64,000 nucleotides of DNA. Origin: Gemmobacter nectariphilus DSM 15620. GTDB lineage: Bacteria > Pseudomonadota > Alphaproteobacteria > Rhodobacterales > Rhodobacteraceae. The position numbers and the translations under genes are program-made. Where the stretch lies: NCBI RefSeq assembly GCF_000429765.1, contig NZ_AUCM01000010.1, forward strand, positions 116,181 to 180,180. Direction: 5' to 3'. Every line of letters begins with the position of its first letter. Position 1 is the stretch's first letter. The notes below the pieces were generated by a model. The model had not been told where the DNA came from and made no database searches. It saw only the letters and a list, made by a program, of their open reading frames with translations. Positions 56,161 through 64,000 of the stretch are shown in pieces.

Positions 56161-56191
56161 ATTGCGGCGGCTGACCGAACGGCGAACTGCC

Positions 56192-57241
56192 CTAGGCCTG
56201 GCGGATCGTGTCTCCAGGGTGCAGCACGGGTTCCAGCTCGATGATCTCGCGGCCGATCACCCCGCCGAGGCGCTTGCCGGCGATGATCTCGGCGGCCTTG
56301 CGGCCAATTTCGCGCCGGCAGCTGTCCATCGTGGCCAACCGGCGCGGCAAGCCTTGAAGCAGCTCGACCCCGTTGAAACCGGCAAGTCCCAGACGACCCG
56401 GCACGTCGATGCCCTGCTCCAGACACCACAGCAGGCCGCCTGCCCCGATCATATCGTTGGAATAATAAAGGAAATCCAGATCTGGCGATCGGCTCAGGAT
56501 CGCCTCGGTCATCTCGCGCCCCTTCAGCAGGGCCGACCCGCCTGCATAGAATTCGCGATCCTCCAACATCAGCCCGGCCTCGGACAGCGCGGCCTCGAAC
56601 CCTTCCATCCGTTTGCGGGCGCGGTGATCGTCGGGCATCTTGGTACCCAGAAATCCGATCCGTCGATAGCCGGCCGCAAGGATGGCCTCGGCCATGCGCT
56701 GACCGGCCTTGCGGTGGGAAATGCCGACCGCGCTATCGACCGGCGTGCCATCGGTATCCATGATCTCGACCACCGGCACCCCGGCCGCCTGCAACATGGC
56801 GCGCGCGCTGTCGCCATGTTCCAGCCCGGCAATCACGATGCCCGACGGCCGCCACGAGAGCATTTCATAAAGCACCGCCTCTTCGCGTTCGGCAGAGTAG
56901 TGGGTAACCCCGACAACGGGTTGGAGCCCGGTTTCCTCGAGCACCTCCGAGATGCCGGCCAGCACCTCGGGGAAGACCATGTTCGACAGCGATGGAATGA
57001 TGACGCCGACCAGGTTGACCCGCTGGCTGGCCAGGGCGCCGGCAATCTTGTTCGGCACATAGCCGATCTGGCGCGCGGCGCTCAGCACCTTTTCGCGTGT
57101 GGTTTCCGACACGTCACCGCGGTTGCGCAGCACCCGGCTGACGGTCATTTCCGACACGCCCGACAGTTCCGACACATCGCGCAGGGTCAGCGGACGGCGG
57201 GGCGACACCTTGGGGCCGGGCTTGCCGGGTGGCTTGGTCAT
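56192..57241 (-). CDS. LacI-family transcriptional regulator (GntR/gluconate-type)
   Basis: This 349-residue regulator has the LacI helix-turn-helix at 18-38 (LTLRDVSELSGVSEMTVSRV), the hinge helix (NKIAGALASQRVNLVG) and a periplasmic-binding-protein-like effector domain with NDMIGAGGLLWC and FNGVELLQGLPRRLATMD. The pattern is close to gluconate regulators (GntR of the LacI family), so a sugar acid is the likely ligand. No sugar-acid genes adjoin it. ATG 57241 has GAGGAGGA upstream. Confidence 0.92.
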   Translation of the reverse strand: MTKPPGKPGPKVSPRRPLTLRDVSELSGVSEMTVSRVLRNRGDVSETTREKVLSAARQIGYVPNKIAGALASQRVNLVGVIIPSLSNMVFPEVLAGISEVLEETGLQPVVGVTHYSAEREEAVLYEMLSWRPSGIVIAGLEHGDSARAMLQAAGVPVVEIMDTDGTPVDSAVGISHRKAGQRMAEAILAAGYRRIGFLGTKMPDDHRARKRMEGFEAALSEAGLMLEDREFYAGGSALLKGREMTEAILSRSPDLDFLYYSNDMIGAGGLLWCLEQGIDVPGRLGLAGFNGVELLQGLPRRLATMDSCRREIGRKAAEIIAGKRLGGVIGREIIELEPVLHPGDTIRQA

Positions 57242-57350
57242 CGCGTCCTCCTCACGCTGTTTCCCGATTGTTAGCGCCAATGCCCGGCCGGTTCCAAGCC
57301 CCAAGACAGGTTGCATCGGGCGGATTTTGCAGGCATCACCAAAGCCGCGT

Positions 57351-57426
57351 GGCCCCGTAGCTCAGGGGATAGAGCGGCCGCCTCCTAAGCGGCAGGTCAA
57401 TGGTTCGAATCCATTCGGGGTCACCA
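57351..57426 (+). tRNA. tRNA-Arg (anticodon CCT)
   Basis: A 76-base tRNA: acceptor GGCCCCG/CGGGGTC with one G-T pair, D-arm GCTCAGGGGATAGAGC, anticodon loop CTCCTAA (CCT, reads AGG), T-arm with GGTTCGAATCC, discriminator A and encoded CCA at 57424-57426. Its last 6 bases overlap the 3' end of the convergent metallophosphoesterase gene. Confidence 0.97.
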
Positions 57427-58245
57427 GCTTTCAGACATCTGCGGCGCTGCGGGATTGGCGTCCGACATGTGCCATGCGCCGGCTGCGCGGCGGAAGCGGC
57501 GAGCCGGATGCGGGGCGAACCCGGCCGCGCCGGCGATCCAGGGGGTGACGCTCAGGTCGGCCCCCTGCGCCTCGATCAGCGCAAAGCCGTGGTCCCGCTC
57601 GCCTGCGCGGGCGCAAAGCGCGGTGCCGGTCTGCACCATCAGCACGGGCTGCGGCTGGCACGGCGTGATGCCGAGGCCGATGTTCCAGTGATGCAGATGG
57701 CCGGACAGCACCACATGCAGCCCCTGCCGCGCCAAGGCGGGCAAGGCCTGCGCTGCCCCGCGCGTCTCGCCGCGCTGAAAGCCGGGCGGCTCGGTCAGCT
57801 GGTGGTGACAGGCCAGCACGTTCAGCGCCCCGGCTGACAGATCGGCGGTGACGCGCTGCACGTCATCAGCGCGCAGCAGACCGCGCCGCCAGCGGAACGG
57901 ATCGGCGGTATTGGCCGGCAGGATGCGCACGGACCCTGCCATCGCCACCGGCGGGACCGTCGCCCCGACACCGCGACGCCAGCGCCAGAACGGCGCCACC
58001 AGGCGCAGCGGAAGGTTGACCAGCGGCATGTCATGGTTTCCGGGCACCGCAACAAAGGGCAGGTCCAGCGCGCGCAGAAACCCCATCGCCTGCCGAAACT
58101 GTGCCGGGCGCGCCCGGTGGGTCAGATCGCCGGTGACGATCACAAGATCGGGCGCAGCGCTGCGCACTGCCCTGGCCAGCGGGGCGACCAGATCGGCGCG
58201 TTCCATGCCGAAATGCAGATCGGTCAGGTGGACAAGGCGCGTCAT
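57421..58245 (-). CDS. Calcineurin-like metallophosphoesterase
   Basis: This 274-residue phosphoesterase has the metal motifs TDLHFG (D9, H11), VTGDLTHR, VPGNHDMP and SGHLHHWN. It resembles cyclic-nucleotide phosphodiesterase/exonuclease-type bacterial enzymes, but the substrate is unknown. The stop codon TGA is the reverse complement of the TCA within the 3' end of tRNA-Arg. It overlaps the upstream lipid kinase gene (ATGA). Confidence 0.9.
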   Translation of the reverse strand: MTRLVHLTDLHFGMERADLVAPLARAVRSAAPDLVIVTGDLTHRARPAQFRQAMGFLRALDLPFVAVPGNHDMPLVNLPLRLVAPFWRWRRGVGATVPPVAMAGSVRILPANTADPFRWRRGLLRADDVQRVTADLSAGALNVLACHHQLTEPPGFQRGETRGAAQALPALARQGLHVVLSGHLHHWNIGLGITPCQPQPVLMVQTGTALCARAGERDHGFALIEAQGADLSVTPWIAGAAGFAPHPARRFRRAAGAWHMSDANPAAPQMSESW

Positions 58246-59177
58246 GGGCTGCCCGCCCCACCGGCAGGGGCAAGGACCTTCAGCCCGCCGCGCAACACCT
58301 GCAGCCGAAAGGGGGCGTCCATCCGGTCCTTTTCGCCATCCAGCGCCACCAGCTTGCGCGCCTCGCGCGGCTCGATCAGCAAGTTGTCGGACACGACCAG
58401 CTCGAAATCCTCGCCGCGGACCGACTTGCCCATGGCCAGCCGCACCGCCGCCGACATCAGCGCACGCCGCGAGGTGCCGCGCGCGATGAACAGGGCGAAG
58501 TGCCCCGCGCGCACCGCATCCGCCCCGTCCAGCCCCAGCGTTTCCAGCTGGTAGGCGCTACGGGCCACGAAGGCGAGCGGGGTATGGAAATCGACCCGGT
58601 CCGCCCCGATCTCGACCGACAGATGCATCGGGGCGCGCAGATCGCGCAGCGCGATCAGCACCGACCAATAGGCCGCAATCCGGCTACGCCCCCAGCGGCG
58701 ATAGATGTCCTCGCGCCGCCGCAAGATATGCGGGTAAAGCCCGAAGCTGGCATTGTTCAGAAAGATGCGCCCGTTGATCGCCCCCAGATCGCGCTGGATC
58801 ACGCGGCCCCCCGTGATGGCGGCCAGCGCGGTTTCCAGCGTCTCGACCCCAAGCTCGCGGGCGAAATAGTTGAAGGTGCCGCCAGGCAGCACGCCCATCA
58901 CCGCGCCTGTGCCTGCAAGCGCGCCCGCCACCGCGTTCTGCGTGCCGTCCCCCCCGAAGGCCAGCACGATCTGGCTGCCCCCTTGCACCGCCTGCCGCGC
59001 GGCGGCGCCGATCGTGCCGCCCTTGCGCACCCGGGTCACCGCCAGCTCGCCCAGATGCGGGGCCAGCGCCGCGCGGATGCCCGCCAGGGCGCCGCCCGCG
59101 TCTTGCCGCCCTGCCCGGCCATTGACGATCAGCGTGGCGCGGGCCGATGACAGATCAAACGGCAACGGGACAGTCAT
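58242..59177 (-). CDS. Diacylglycerol kinase-family lipid kinase (DAGK catalytic domain)
   Basis: This 311-residue protein belongs to the DagK/YegS group: [15 protein letters not shown] at the start, the nucleotide motif GGDGTQN at 75-81, [15 protein letters not shown] and the ALDGEKD-type ending. It phosphorylates a lipid such as diacylglycerol. ATG 59177 is chosen as it begins [20 protein letters not shown]; the longer frame is less like homologues. Coupled to the phosphoesterase gene. Confidence 0.9.
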   Translation of the reverse strand: MTVPLPFDLSSARATLIVNGRAGRQDAGGALAGIRAALAPHLGELAVTRVRKGGTIGAAARQAVQGGSQIVLAFGGDGTQNAVAGALAGTGAVMGVLPGGTFNYFARELGVETLETALAAITGGRVIQRDLGAINGRIFLNNASFGLYPHILRRREDIYRRWGRSRIAAYWSVLIALRDLRAPMHLSVEIGADRVDFHTPLAFVARSAYQLETLGLDGADAVRAGHFALFIARGTSRRALMSAAVRLAMGKSVRGEDFELVVSDNLLIEPREARKLVALDGEKDRMDAPFRLQVLRGGLKVLAPAGGAGSP

Positions 59178-59258
59178 GTCGGCGGCATTCCTTTCCTGGG
59201 CGGGGCCGGGTCTGGTGGACAACCCTGGCGGCGACAGCAGGTTCCGCCGGATTAGCTG

Positions 59259-59321
59259 ATTTGCAATTTTCAGATCACCTGCTGCACATAATATGCAAAT
59301 TTTCCGCTTTGTGCTTTGTGC
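59259..59321. promoter_or_regulatory. Candidate PccR/ScfR-type operator region before pccB
   Basis: ATTTGCAATTTTC (59259-59271) and ATATGCAAATTTTC (59291-59304) share a TGCA-centred motif; their centres lie 32 bases apart, about three helical turns. Two CTTTGTG repeats follow. They resemble half-sites of the TTTGCAAA motif known for the ScfR regulator PccR upstream of pccB in Rhodobacter sphaeroides. The usual N4-spaced double site is not present, so the match is partial. Confidence 0.45.
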
Positions 59322-59371
59322 GCCCGCAAGCCTGCCCTATGGTGCGCACCAACAAACCGGGGGAGACCGCG

Positions 59372-60904
<1,533 letters not shown>

Positions 60905-60911
60905 CCCAGGG

Positions 60912-61307
60912 ATGCGCGGGGGTCTGATCGCCGCGATCCTGCTTGCCTCTCCTGCCTTCGGGCAGGAGCTGGTTCCCGTGCCGTCCGGCCAGCCGGTGAC
61001 GTTTCTGGATGCGATCTGGAACGAGCCTGGCCCTGCCGGTCTGACAGCCCGGTTCCGCTTTGTCGCGCCGCAGATCGCGCAGCAGGGTGGAACGGTCGAT
61101 TTCGACACCGCCTCTGCCGACATGGAAGACCTGTGCAACACCTATGCCCTGCCCCGGATCGAGACGACGACCGGCCCGCGCCCGGCGCAGGTGGTCATCT
61201 CGCTGTCGGACCGGCCGGTCGAATTCGGGGTGATCTCTCCCGAGGCAACGCAGTTCTTCGAGGCCTATTCCATCCAGGACGGCGCCTGCCTGTGGGAGGC
61301 ATTCTGA
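60912..61307 (+). CDS. Small exported protein of the pcc locus (DUF6497-like)
   Basis: This 131-residue protein has a signal peptide (MRGGLIAAILLASPAFGQ) and a mature part with VTFLDAIWNEPGPAGLTARFRFVAPQI and DMEDLCNTYALPRI. It resembles the DUF6497 family of Rhodobacterales, though I could not confirm this. ATG 60912 is 7 bases after the pccB stop. The function is unknown; co-transcription with pccB is likely. Confidence 0.7.
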   Translation: MRGGLIAAILLASPAFGQELVPVPSGQPVTFLDAIWNEPGPAGLTARFRFVAPQIAQQGGTVDFDTASADMEDLCNTYALPRIETTTGPRPAQVVISLSDRPVEFGVISPEATQFFEAYSIQDGACLWEAF

Positions 61308-61482
61308 TGCTCTGCCCCGGTGATGCAACCCGGCCACAAGGCGGAACTATGGCGCTGGCTGCATGGGCGGGTTGCTGCGGATGCGATATGATCTGCTCTC
61401 GCGGCCGGCTTGCGGTCGTGGTAATGAATCGATCGTCGGGCACTACATCCGCCCGAACGATCCAGCATAACAGGAGCAGTGG

Positions 61483-61617
61483 ATGTCCTTCAAAACCCGT
61501 GCCGCTTCGGCACTCATGCTTGCCCTTTTCGTCGCGGCTTGCGCCCCGAAAGAAGAGCCGGTCTATGTCACCGAGCCGGTGGCCCCGCCGCCGACCTACA
61601 CCGGCAAATACAAGTGA
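61483..61617 (+). CDS. Very small lipoprotein (44 aa)
   Basis: This 44-residue protein has a lipoprotein signal MSFKTRAASALMLALFVAAC with the lipobox ending in C20, then a short Pro/Val-rich tail (PVYVTEPVAPPPTYTGKYK). CAGGAGC upstream is a good ribosome site. It is below the usual size limit for gene finders. The role is unknown; similar tiny lipoproteins occur near pcc genes in this group by my recollection. Confidence 0.65.
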   Translation: MSFKTRAASALMLALFVAACAPKEEPVYVTEPVAPPPTYTGKYK

Positions 61618-61701
61618 TCTGACAACAGGTCACCGCTCGCGGGCAGGCGCCGGCCTGCCCGGAGCACGCCTTCCGCGCGCCGTGGCCGGAAGGAGTTCCC
61701 G

Positions 61702-62106
61702 ATGCTGAAACATCGCGGGTTCCCGGGCCGTCTGCCCGGCACGGATTTCCAATTCGTCATCCGCCGCGCCAACAAGGCCGGCGCAACCAAGATCATCCGG
61801 CGCGAACGCTATGCCGACCGCGCTCATGCCGACCGCATGGCCGATCTGGGCTTCATGCGGGCGCTGTGGGAACAGTTCGGCGAAGAACCGTTCGAGCGTG
61901 GCAACCTGGACGCCGGCCGCCTGTCCTGGCTGTTCGGCCGCGAGGTGGTGCCGGCCGAAGATCCCTTTGACCCCGCATCCTATGATGCGCTGCTGAAGAT
62001 CGACGCCAAGCGTGCCCGCGCTGCCTTCCCCGAAGTCTTCGAAGAGCCCGAGGGCCCCTGGTCCCCCGATGAGGACGACTGGGACGACGAGGAGGATGAG
62101 GCGTGA
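61702..62106 (+). CDS. Hypothetical protein with acidic C-terminus
   Basis: This 134-residue protein has a basic N-terminal half (HRGFPGRLPGTDFQFVIRRANKAGATKIIRRERYADRAHADRMAD) and a strongly acidic C-terminal end (DEDDWDDEEDE). No motif or membrane segment is recognised. GGAAGGAG precedes the ATG. It is followed by an intrinsic terminator, which suggests an operon end here. Confidence 0.55.
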   Translation: MLKHRGFPGRLPGTDFQFVIRRANKAGATKIIRRERYADRAHADRMADLGFMRALWEQFGEEPFERGNLDAGRLSWLFGREVVPAEDPFDPASYDALLKIDAKRARAAFPEVFEEPEGPWSPDEDDWDDEEDEA

Positions 62107-62443
62107 TCCGGCCGATCCTGCCCTGCCACCGGCAATCCGCCGCGCATCCCCGGGATGCCCGGCAACTGTCGCTTGCGCCGCTGGCAGGATCGCCTGATGC
62201 TGATGTCAAGCCGGCGCCTTTGCGTGGTGCCGGCCCGGTCCCCATGGACCTTCCCCCTTCCCAAGACTGGAACCCCGGCCGTTGGTCGGTCGGGGGTCTT
62301 TTTGTGCCGGAACGGGCGGCGCCCGGGCCCAAGCGGAATTCCGCTGCGCCTGAAAAGTTGATGCGCAATGACGTTGCAGCCGGAACCGCGATGCGGGATT
62401 CTGCGTTCATAAAACCAGAACCCCCAGCACGAGGCAGTTCCCC
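62107..62443. other. Intergenic stretch in the pcc locus
   Basis: This 337-base gap has no convincing gene. It contains the terminator at 62271-62304 and should hold the promoter of the small lipoprotein gene at 62444. No repeat element was seen. Confidence 0.55.
62271..62304 (+). terminator. Rho-independent terminator in the pcc locus
   Basis: AACCCCGGCC pairs with GGTCGGGGGT (one mismatch, one G-T pair) around a short loop and is followed by CTTTTTG. The T-run makes this a good intrinsic terminator for the gene ending at 62106. Confidence 0.7.
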
Positions 62444-62659
62444 ATGCGCAAGCTCATCCTTCTTCCGCTCCTCATCGCGCCGCTTGCCGGCTGCATGTCG
62501 GACCCGCTCTCGCGCACCGGCGGCGGCGCCGTGCTCGGTGCCGTCGCCGCTGACGCGACCGGCGGCAACGCGCTTACCGGTGCAGTCATCGGCGGCGCAC
62601 TTGCCGCTGCAACCTGCGGCGTCAACCTGGGCCTGCCGCCCTGCCGCCCGCGCTATTGA
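62444..62659 (+). CDS. Small glycine-zipper-like lipoprotein
   Basis: This 71-residue protein has a lipobox signal (LIAPLAGC, C17) and a Gly/Ala-rich mature part (GGGAVLGAVAADATGGN, GAVIGGALAAATCGV), a glycine-zipper pattern seen in outer-membrane-associated lipoproteins. It lies before a strong hairpin and pccA. The role is unknown. Confidence 0.7.
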   Translation: MRKLILLPLLIAPLAGCMSDPLSRTGGGAVLGAVAADATGGNALTGAVIGGALAAATCGVNLGLPPCRPRY

Positions 62660-62700
62660 TCTGACCTGCGCCGCCCCCGCGCGGCGCCCCGCCCCTATCC

Positions 62701-62733
62701 AGGCCACCCGGACCGCAGCGGTCCGGGTGGCCT
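62701..62733 (+). terminator. 14-bp perfect hairpin before pccA
   Basis: AGGCCACCCGGACC (62701-62714) and GGTCCGGGTGGCCT (62720-62733) form a perfect 14-bp stem with a GCAGC loop, then TTGC. The T-run is weak. It ends 46 bases before pccA and could end the lipoprotein transcript or attenuate pccA. Confidence 0.65.
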
Positions 62734-62779
62734 TTGCACATCCAGCGCCCGCAGCCTTGCGCGCATCCGAGGAGGACAC

Positions 62780-64000
62780 ATGTTCAAGAAGATCCTGATC
62801 GCCAACCGGGGCGAGATTGCCTGCCGCGTCATCAAGACCGCGCGCAAGATGGGCATCCAGACGGTCGCGGTCTATTCCGATGCCGACCGCAATGCGCTGC
62901 ATGTGCAGATGGCGGACGAGGCCGTCCACATCGGCCCGCCGCCTGCGAACCAGTCCTATATCGTGATCGACAAGATCATGGACGCCATCCGCAAGACCGG
63001 CGCCGAGGCGGTTCACCCCGGCTATGGCTTCCTGTCCGAGCGCATGGACTTTGCTGCCGCGCTCGAGGCCGAGGGCGTTGTCTTCGTCGGCCCGCCCAGC
63101 CCCGCCATCGAGGCGATGGGCGACAAGATCACCTCGAAGAAGATCGCGCAGGAAGCCGGCGTCAGCACGGTGCCGGGCTATATGGGCCTGATCGCCGATG
63201 CCGAGGAAGCCGTGAAGATCTCGGATCAGATCGGCTATCCGGTGATGATCAAGGCCAGCGCTGGCGGCGGCGGCAAGGGGATGCGGATTGCCTGGAACGC
63301 GCAGGAAGCGCGCGAAGGCTTTGAAATGTCGCAGAACGAGGCGCGCAACAGCTTTGGCGACGACCGCATCTTCATCGAGAAGTTCGTCACGCAACCGCGC
63401 CACATCGAAATTCAGGTGCTGGCCGACAAGCACGGCAACTGCGTCTATCTGCACGAGCGCGAATGCTCGATCCAGCGCCGCAACCAGAAGGTCATCGAAG
63501 AGGCGCCCTCGCCCTTCCTGGACGAGGCCACGCGCAAGGCGATGGGCGAACAGGCCTGTGCCCTGGCAAAGGCGGTGGGCTATACCAGCGCCGGCACGGT
63601 CGAATTCATCGTGGATGGTCAGCGCAACTTCTACTTCCTGGAAATGAACACCCGCCTGCAGGTGGAACATCCGGTGACGGAACTGATCACCGGGATCGAC
63701 CTGGTGGAAATGATGATCCGCGTCGCCAATGGCGAGCCGCTGCCCTTCAAGCAGGAAGATCTGAAGATCAACGGCTGGGCAATGGAATCGCGGCTGTATG
63801 CCGAAGATCCCTATCGCAACTTCCTGCCCTCGATCGGCCGTCTGACCCGCTATCGTCCGCCGGTCGAAGGCGAAACCTCGCGCGGGGGGATCGTGCGCAA
63901 CGATACCGGCGTCTATGAGGGCGGCGAGATCAGCATGTATTACGACCCGATGATCGCCAAGCTGTGCACCTGGGCCCCGACCCGGGGCGCTGCGATCGAG
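62780..64000 (+). CDS. pccA: Propionyl-CoA carboxylase alpha (biotin) subunit, 3' end outside window
   Basis: The first 407 codons are present. PccA carboxylates biotin and carries it to PccB. The sequence begins [25 protein letters not shown] and has the biotin carboxylase ATP-grasp motifs [51 protein letters not shown] and [21 protein letters not shown] lies upstream. The biotin-carrier domain is past the end of the window. With pccB it forms the propionyl-CoA carboxylase. Confidence 0.97.
   Translation, partial: MFKKILIANRGEIACRVIKTARKMGIQTVAVYSDADRNALHVQMADEAVHIGPPPANQSYIVIDKIMDAIRKTGAEAVHPGYGFLSERMDFAAALEAEGVVFVGPPSPAIEAMGDKITSKKIAQEAGVSTVPGYMGLIADAEEAVKISDQIGYPVMIKASAGGGGKGMRIAWNAQEAREGFEMSQNEARNSFGDDRIFIEKFVTQPRHIEIQVLADKHGNCVYLHERECSIQRRNQKVIEEAPSPFLDEATRKAMGEQACALAKAVGYTSAGTVEFIVDGQRNFYFLEMNTRLQVEHPVTELITGIDLVEMMIRVANGEPLPFKQEDLKINGWAMESRLYAEDPYRNFLPSIGRLTRYRPPVEGETSRGGIVRNDTGVYEGGEISMYYDPMIAKLCTWAPTRGAAIE

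Larger units (their letters stand above)
55840..56191. other. Intergenic stretch between the IYD-like gene and the LacI gene
   Basis: This 352-base gap contains no gene that I can support. It holds two dispersed elements (copies 11 and 12) that face each other with about 150 GC-rich bases between. Both neighbouring genes end toward it. Confidence 0.6.

Overview
The window is GC-rich chromosomal DNA from an alphaproteobacterium, most likely a Rhodobacteraceae member (Paracoccus/Rhodobacter-type). This rests on an NDUFA12-type complex I accessory gene beside mlaD and a DUF2155 gene, the pdxJ-acpS-lepB-rnc-era-DUF1491 block, rpoZ-rsh-DUF2062, a pccB/pccA propionyl-CoA carboxylase locus, DUF3572 and DUF983 genes, Hint-domain secreted proteins, and very high coding density with many ATGA overlaps. 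No phage, insertion sequence or CRISPR array was seen.

Layout. 1-6309 (+): 3' end of a peptide-type ABC binding-protein gene, two ABC ATPases, a TRZ/ATZ-type amidohydrolase and a class III aminotransferase, which look like one uptake-and-catabolism operon. 6545-9952 (-): proB, obgE, then NDUFA12, mlaD and DUF2155. 10144-13461: a Hint-domain protein, RidA, an SDR and a TTT-type binding protein. 13639-15636 (-): clpX and clpP. 15840-18929: zur-znuC-znuB divergent from znuA across a Zur-like box. 19048-22647 (-): GNAT, DUF1772, Gdx-type SMR exporter, accA and a luciferase-like oxidoreductase. 22743-26908 (-): DUF1491, era, rnc, lepB, acpS, pdxJ. 27127-27411: two tandem tRNA-Gly genes. 27578-34216: MFS transporter, NIDO-Hint protein, dacB, ispH, a YcxB-like protein and a NYN-domain protein. 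34537-37756 (+): rpoZ, rsh, DUF2062. 37760-40079 (-): EF-hand protein, ECF sigma factor, probable anti-sigma factor and periplasmic metal-sensor-like protein. 40294-42472: DUF983, NUDIX, HAD phosphatase, DUF3572. 42638-45624 (+): PleD, an H-NOX-like protein and an HNOBA-GGDEF protein. 45770-52021 (+): a compact catabolic cluster. 52034-55839: pheS, ubiG, prolyl aminopeptidase, IYD-like flavoprotein. 56192-59177: LacI regulator, tRNA-Arg(CCT), metallophosphoesterase, lipid kinase. 59372-64000 (+): pccB, small unknown genes, and pccA cut by the window end.

The best candidate for an undescribed system is 45770-52021. A NicX-like ring-cleavage dioxygenase, an acyl-CoA-dehydrogenase-fold flavoprotein that appears to lack the usual catalytic Glu, an SRPBCC-alpha/beta hydrolase fusion, a TetR regulator, a glutamine-synthetase-like ligase and a flavin reductase stand in one run. 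A dyad operator candidate and a structured leader precede the first gene. The parts suggest oxidative breakdown of an N-containing, possibly pyridine-like compound.

Other notable items are an H-NOX-like protein without a histidine at the heme-ligand position, an EF-hand/ECF-sigma cluster, and a dispersed intergenic element (hairpin plus AT-rich core) found 12 times. All positions, motif assignments and family calls were made by eye without database searches.
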